Position numbers and translations under genes: made by a program. Below, in pieces: positions 16,780-20,677 of a DNA stretch of 20,677 nucleotides; positions within the stretch are counted from its first letter, which is position 1, and every line of letters starts with the position of its first letter. Below the pieces are notes generated by a model that was not told the origin of the DNA, searched no databases, and worked only from the letters and a program-made list of their open reading frames with translations. This DNA comes from Coptodactyla brooksi (lineage: Eukaryota > Arthropoda > Insecta > Coleoptera > Scarabaeidae). The DNA lies in NCBI GenBank assembly GCA_033557675.1, contig JAWQRM010000652.1, forward strand, positions 1-20,677, written 5' to 3'.

Positions 16780-18816
16780 TCAGAGGTCTCTGGGTGGGCT
16801 GAAGTACTCCCAATGGTGCATGTGAACGGTTGTTCCCCCTCCAGATCCAAGAAGAAGGAGCCCAGCAATTAACACCAACAGTATAACAACCACAACGTGC
16901 AGATCCTGCCTTCCATCACTATTCCTAAGAAGATTCGCAGTAACATGTTTTATAAGTCTCTTAAATGCCTTGTCTCCAACAACTAAACAAGCACTGGTTA
17001 GTTGGCCGGCCAGCTGAGGTATGGATGGCTCTGGCGTCCGGTGTCTCCGTCCTCTGGTGGGCGGGGCTTCTTCCGAACTAGAAGCCGACGGTTGCCGCTG
17101 CACCCTTTTCCTTCGAGGTGGGGAGGGAATGTCGTCATCAAGGAAGGGACTTAAGACAGGGGATTTCAACATGTAAAAGGAGGGGGGTGGTTGTGACCGG
17201 AAGAATGATTCCATTGGTTCAGGAGGTCTAGGGGGCGGGGTTGAATCGTACGTCATTTCTGGGATACTGTCTTGGAGAATTTCTTCTTCAAGCTGCTTCA
17301 TTTCTTCTCTGATTTTGTGCGATTGTCTTGGTGGACGGGTTGGGGGTTCAATCGGAGTTTTTTTTTGTTCATCGATTTGCAATTGTGCTAGCAGGCGTTC
17401 TTCTTCTGAAGAGTCCCCCAGAGAAGTGGGAATTTCTTGTTCTATACGTGCCAGGATATCCATTGCTATTGCCTCGGCTTCTTCTCTGGTTATATTTCTC
17501 ATATCACTCTCTTGTACTGTCTCTTGAATTGAATTAATTTCTTGAAATTCTGTTGCGGCGACGGTTGGTTCTTCTTTTAAAAAAATTTCGTCTGAAGCTT
17601 GTGGTTTAGGGCAGGAAACTTCCGTTTTTGATTCTTCATCCATTTGACTTTGTAATTGGCCAAGTAGCCCTCTCAGCAGAGTAGCGGGTATTTCCATTCC
17701 GCCTAGTGAAACGTTTCCCCCTTCGGGATTAATCTCAGACACTCTGATGGAATCACCATCAATTTCGGAAACTTTTATTTTGCTCGCCGATAACTCGTTG
17801 ACTGTTAATCTGTCAACATCTAAATCACCCACATGAAGCTTGTGAGCTTTCAAGATTTCTATTACGTCCGGTTGGATGGGCCTTTCTATTATCCTTTCTA
17901 TAACCTGAGTATTTGGGGCACCTTTTCTTTGGGTGTCGTCGCTGATTTCATGATCAACTTCTCTTCTGATGGTTATAATTTTTTCAGTTGATCTTGAAAA
18001 TTGAGTGATTGGACCTTCGCTATACTCCTCGGGCACTGGTGCTACAATTAAAGCTCCATGAGTAACCGTTTCTTGGTGCTCAAATTCTTTAATAGGTAGA
18101 CGACTGTGTCTTGGAGTGATGACTTTATCTCCTTTTTCTTCAACTAATTCTTCGCAAACAAATCCTTCCGGTAAAGGCTCGGTTTGAACGGAAACTTCAC
18201 TCTCCTGAAAATTTTCCATATTTTCATCGTCAATGTTCAAATTTGTAATATCACTGAACGGCGATTTGCTCTGTTCCTTCGTTTTTCTAGGGGGCCTAGG
18301 CGGGGCCGGTAGTGGCCTATCCTTCATCTTCTTCAGGACATCTCCCGATTGCAATCTCGAATGCTCATCTCCATCGTCAACCTCAATATATTGTCCGATG
18401 TCTATGTTTTCCTTTTCATCGTGCGTTTCCGTTTTCGATTTCGGCACTAAAGTACTGTAATTTCTGGAAGGCCGAATTGGCGCTTCATCCTTTAGAGGGC
18501 GGGGGCAAGTGAAGAATTTGGCATCAGTCAGTGAACGTTTTTTCCTTGGGGGTGGTGGTAGGGGCGGATCTCTCTGTTTTGACTTATCGATAATGGCATA
18601 TCCCATATAGTCGCAGACCGTTTGGATACACGGTTCCTCGATACAGGGTTCCTCGATACTGTGTTCTTCTATTGGCACTATTTCCAGAGATTCTTCCTTT
18701 TCAAATTGGTTTGTCCGCGATTGAGACCTCGTTCTGCTTCTAGTTCTCGATGGTCTTTGGGGCGGCTCCTCCGGAGTTGGGATTAAGTACTCGTGTTCAA
18801 CTCGATAGGCTTCCAC
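16780..18816 (-). CDS. Terminal exon of a proline-rich, tail-anchored membrane protein
   Basis: This 678-codon open exon ends at TGA 16782-16780. It begins GTG right after a TAG that forms a splice acceptor (TTTTCTTATAG), so it is the last exon of a longer gene and has no start codon here. Features by exon residue: an Arg/Ser-rich stretch at 21-35, tandem IEEPC units at 54-63, several SH3-ligand-like Pro/basic motifs (PPLPPPPRKKR near 84, RPLPAPPRPPRK near 167, PPTRPPR near 491, TPPPRPPEP near 526), a pentad-repeat block at 327-362, predicted helices near 442-460 and 501-516, and one hydrophobic span at 640-657. The end is about 21 residues, TTVHMHHWEYFSPPRDL. A single span at the extreme C-terminus implies a tail-anchored protein with a long cytosolic scaffold part. 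I do not recognise the family. The end resembles KASH proteins in layout but lacks the PPPX end. Confidence 0.85.
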   Translation of the reverse strand: MEAYRVEHEYLIPTPEEPPQRPSRTRSRTRSQSRTNQFEKEESLEIVPIEEHSIEEPCIEEPCIQTVCDYMGYAIIDKSKQRDPPLPPPPRKKRSLTDAKFFTCPRPLKDEAPIRPSRNYSTLVPKSKTETHDEKENIDIGQYIEVDDGDEHSRLQSGDVLKKMKDRPLPAPPRPPRKTKEQSKSPFSDITNLNIDDENMENFQESEVSVQTEPLPEGFVCEELVEEKGDKVITPRHSRLPIKEFEHQETVTHGALIVAPVPEEYSEGPITQFSRSTEKIITIRREVDHEISDDTQRKGAPNTQVIERIIERPIQPDVIEILKAHKLHVGDLDVDRLTVNELSASKIKVSEIDGDSIRVSEINPEGGNVSLGGMEIPATLLRGLLGQLQSQMDEESKTEVSCPKPQASDEIFLKEEPTVAATEFQEINSIQETVQESDMRNITREEAEAIAMDILARIEQEIPTSLGDSSEEERLLAQLQIDEQKKTPIEPPTRPPRQSHKIREEMKQLEEEILQDSIPEMTYDSTPPPRPPEPMESFFRSQPPPSFYMLKSPVLSPFLDDDIPSPPRRKRVQRQPSASSSEEAPPTRGRRHRTPEPSIPQLAGQLTSACLVVGDKAFKRLIKHVTANLLRNSDGRQDLHVVVVILLVLIAGLLLLGSGGGTTVHMHHWEYFSPPRDL

Positions 18817-19149
18817 CTATAAGAAAACGTAGGGATAGTTATTTACAATAACATGTTTGCCAATAAAAATAATACATTTTCGGGATGAGTCTCAACTTGT
18901 GCAAGAATGTTTCAATGCCGACAGATCATAACAAATAATAATGATTAGGTAATGATGATTAATAATGTTGATCACTCTGTATAGTGTACTTATGAAGTAC
19001 TGCAATATCGCTTCGTGATGATGGAAATATACTGAATATGCCAAAATATAGCCACTAATATTTCATAATTTTCAAGATAATAATTGACGTACGGGTTTTA
19101 TAAATGAACTGTAGAAATTACTCTGTCATAGAAAGGCAGTAAAAATGAA
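18817..19149 (-). other. Intron upstream of the tail-anchored exon
   Basis: The acceptor lies at 18818-18817. This stretch is AT-rich with no further exon recognised. Confidence 0.5.
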
Positions 19150-19344
19150 ATGGTAAACAAAAAAGTGAAAGTTGAACAAAATCCGGACAAATCAGATCCT
19201 AAAGAAAAGAAACTTAGATGCAGAGCAACAACAAGCACTACTTCTGGGTTAAATACTAGTCGCTTTAGACAATTTAAACCTATCCGTGGTACTCTAAATA
19301 TTGAAATAAAAATTGCTCTAAAAGCCATAAAAGGTAGGCCGTAA
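19150..19344 (+). CDS. Small hypothetical ORF, 64 codons
   Basis: An ATG-started frame encodes a Lys/Arg-rich peptide (MVNKKVKVEQNPDKSDPKEK, then a Ser/Thr-rich stretch, then RFRQFKPIRGTLNIEIK). It lies antisense within the intron of the tail-anchored gene. CTCTGTCATAG at about 19120-19130 could be an acceptor and AAAAG|GTAGG near 19333 a donor, so it could be an exon of a nested gene. The composition is more protein-like than its surroundings. An upstream ATG at 19145 gives only three codons. I do not recognise a family, and it may be chance. Confidence 0.25.
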   Translation: MVNKKVKVEQNPDKSDPKEKKLRCRATTSTTSGLNTSRFRQFKPIRGTLNIEIKIALKAIKGRP

Positions 19345-19700
19345 AATTTCACATAAATAATTTATTTATTTATTTCAAATATTGTCCTCAAAGAGTCCAA
19401 AACTCACTTGACAGAATTTATATTGATGAATATAATAAATACAACAAATACATAATATAGTATAACAGTAAGTAAGTAAAAGGTGCACAAAAGTGTAACA
19501 GTAGACTTCAGTATCTGAATATTTTTCTTAACATGTTGAATTTATACTTTCGAAAACATAGATTGCAACTCCTCCACCATTTCTATTCTTTCTAGAAGAA
19601 AAATAAGACTTGTAACAATTTAAATTGTAAGACTTTCTTCAGTGTCAATTTTATTATTAGTGTTGTTATTCTAACTTTCTTATATTAATAAGAAATAATA
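19345..19700. other. No gene seen
   Basis: AT-rich sequence with a short TTTA repeat near 19360. Nothing else is supported. Confidence 0.4.
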
Positions 19701-19704
19701 AATT

Positions 19705-20110
19705 ATTTCTTCGCGCCGAAATATCGCCTTCCTTCACCCAGATAAATTTAAATTTATTAGTCTTCCTCAGTGCTGCTTTCGTCTTGCTAAGTAAACACTT
19801 GTTCCACGGTGTTGGGTTAGTTGTTCACTGATAAAGATTCATGAGTCTGTTCCTGGTTGATCAATTTCTTTTGTTAACCACCTTGCTTAATCCCTGCACC
19901 TTCTTAACAAATTCTTGAGCCAAATGTATTTGTATTAACGTTGCTTGATAGGTAAACTTTTCTGTATTTTTATTGAATATCTTCTTACATTCAATTTTCT
20001 CCTCGTCTTTGATTAAATTCGATTTTGTTAGTAATAGTTTTCAATATCTCTTGTGGGTATGTATCTTTGTTGTGACAACCAGAAATTTCAATAGATTTCT
20101 CTAAAGACTG
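19705..20110 (-). pseudogene. LINE ORF1-like protein relic
   Basis: On the - strand, pieces of the ORF1-type protein found in several insect LINEs can be read across frames: SIEISGCHNKDTYPQEILKT (the N-x-VEIxGxP block of the family), a middle part AQEFVKKVQGLSKVVNKRN, a SVNN-P block where VNEHLTP is expected, and a better-preserved end, LLSKTKAALRKTNKFKFIWV then KEGDISARRN. The end matches the usual LxxxxRxxAKxxxxKYxWxKxGxIxxRK pattern. Stops and frameshifts separate the pieces. No reverse transcriptase follows within the window on this strand. Whether it comes from the same family as the Jockey relic is unknown. Confidence 0.65.
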
Positions 20111-20472
20111 CTACTCTTGTGTGTTTAGTTTTCCTTGGATCTAGATATTTAATGCAAACCTATTTAAAATTTTCTAGATAATTTTCAACGAAATTGGAAG
20201 TGATAGACAAGCGACTAGTTTCATCACAATATGCGCTCTGATACATCTGCCAAATTCAATTTCTATAAATTTTAATACACAAAAAAAATGAAATTCTTTA
20301 ATGGAACTAAATGAGATGGGAAACCCAAAAAATAAACTCTATGAAAAGAAGTACTTAATCTAAACATATATTGTTCACAATTCATTCAAATTCAAATGGG
20401 CACAATTTCACAGCCTACATGTTACTTGAATCACTATAGCTAACAACACCTTCGCCACAACAAGATTGTTAA

Positions 20473-20522
20473 GAATCTCGACATATGTTTCGGTTTGTCT
20501 AATAAACCTTCTTCAGGAGAAC
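20473..20522 (-). ncRNA. Hammerhead-ribozyme-like motif C
   Basis: On the - strand the order is TCTC (stem I), core CTGAAGA (fits CUGANGA), stem II GGTTT/AAACC with loop ATTAGAC, GAA, stem III ACAT/ATGT, C17, then GAGA (stem I). The cleavage triplet is the preferred GUC. As in motif A, one extra base (A, 20509) sits before stem II. All core bases are intact. It is the best-preserved of the four motifs. Confidence 0.55.
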
Positions 20523-20550
20523 GAGAACAGAAACTGTTTTTTTTTAATTG

Positions 20551-20663
20551 TGGATATGGAACCTTTAGCTTTGCAACAAGTTAATCACTGGTTACCACTT
20601 CACCAAAACGATAATAAATTGCTCGATGCGCATTTCGTCGACAAAGTCGACATTATCAAGGGC
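20551..20663 (-). repeat. Hammerhead-like motif D with repeat tail
   Basis: On the - strand, 20663-20621 aligns with motif A: GCCCTTGATAATG against GCTCCTGATGATG, a perfect 6-bp stem II (GTCGAC twice, loop TTT), GAA, stem III ATGC/GCAT, C17, GAGC. Two conserved core bases are changed (C3 and G8), so it should not cleave. Its tail (20620-20551) contains GTTTTGGTGAAGTGGTAACC and AGCTAAAGGTTCCA, shared with motif B. Confidence 0.6.
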
Positions 20664-20677
20664 CGCCAGGAAATAAG

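Noticed and set aside
18233..18512. Open frames antisense to the tail-anchored exon
   Set aside because: They are shadows of a strongly coding opposite strand.
18814..18816. GTG as start of the 678-codon protein
   Set aside because: Animal genes rarely start at GTG, and a splice acceptor ends exactly one base before it.

Overview
The window looks like nuclear DNA from an insect or related arthropod. It is AT-rich, has GT-AG introns, and is packed with decayed animal-type transposons (piggyBac, PIF/Harbinger, mariner, Tc1-like, Merlin/ISXO2-like, Jockey LINE, a LINE ORF1 fragment). There are no operons, ribosome binding sites or bacterial genes. The species cannot be named from the sequence.

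Two host genes are well supported, and they converge. On the + strand is the 3' part of a C2H2 zinc-finger gene: a 143-bp exon (4231-4373) and the terminal exon (10078-11182). A 5.7-kb intron between them splits one finger, and the spliced reading frame rebuilds it. On the - strand is the long terminal exon (18816-16780) of a proline-rich, tail-anchored membrane protein of unknown family; its 5' exons lie beyond the window or were not recognised. The 5.6 kb between the two stop codons is almost all transposon debris and 3' UTR.

Layout. 1-1000: piggyBac end and a piggyBac transposase fragment. 1285-1717: two hammerhead-ribozyme-like repeat motifs. 2119-3928: a complete-ended Harbinger element (TAA duplication, 38-bp inverted repeats) with a decayed two-exon MADF gene and a stub of its transposase. 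4231-11182: zinc-finger exons, whose intron holds two DDE transposase relics in opposite orientation and a mariner relic. 11737-12467: Merlin-like fragment with a partial duplication. 12995-13339: Tc1 relic and a 46-bp-arm hairpin. 13370-15195: Jockey LINE relic. 15449-16170: hairpin and a second Tc1 relic. 16500-18816: tail-anchored gene with its 3' UTR. 19150-20677: small unexplained ORF, LINE ORF1 relic, and two more hammerhead-like motifs.

The most interesting non-standard signal is the hammerhead-like family. Four motifs share one secondary structure although their stem sequences differ in a compensating way. Three of them carry a related downstream tail, and a fourth tail-like stretch sits at the end of the Jockey relic. 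I found no evidence of a new multi-gene system; the genes here do not appear to work together.
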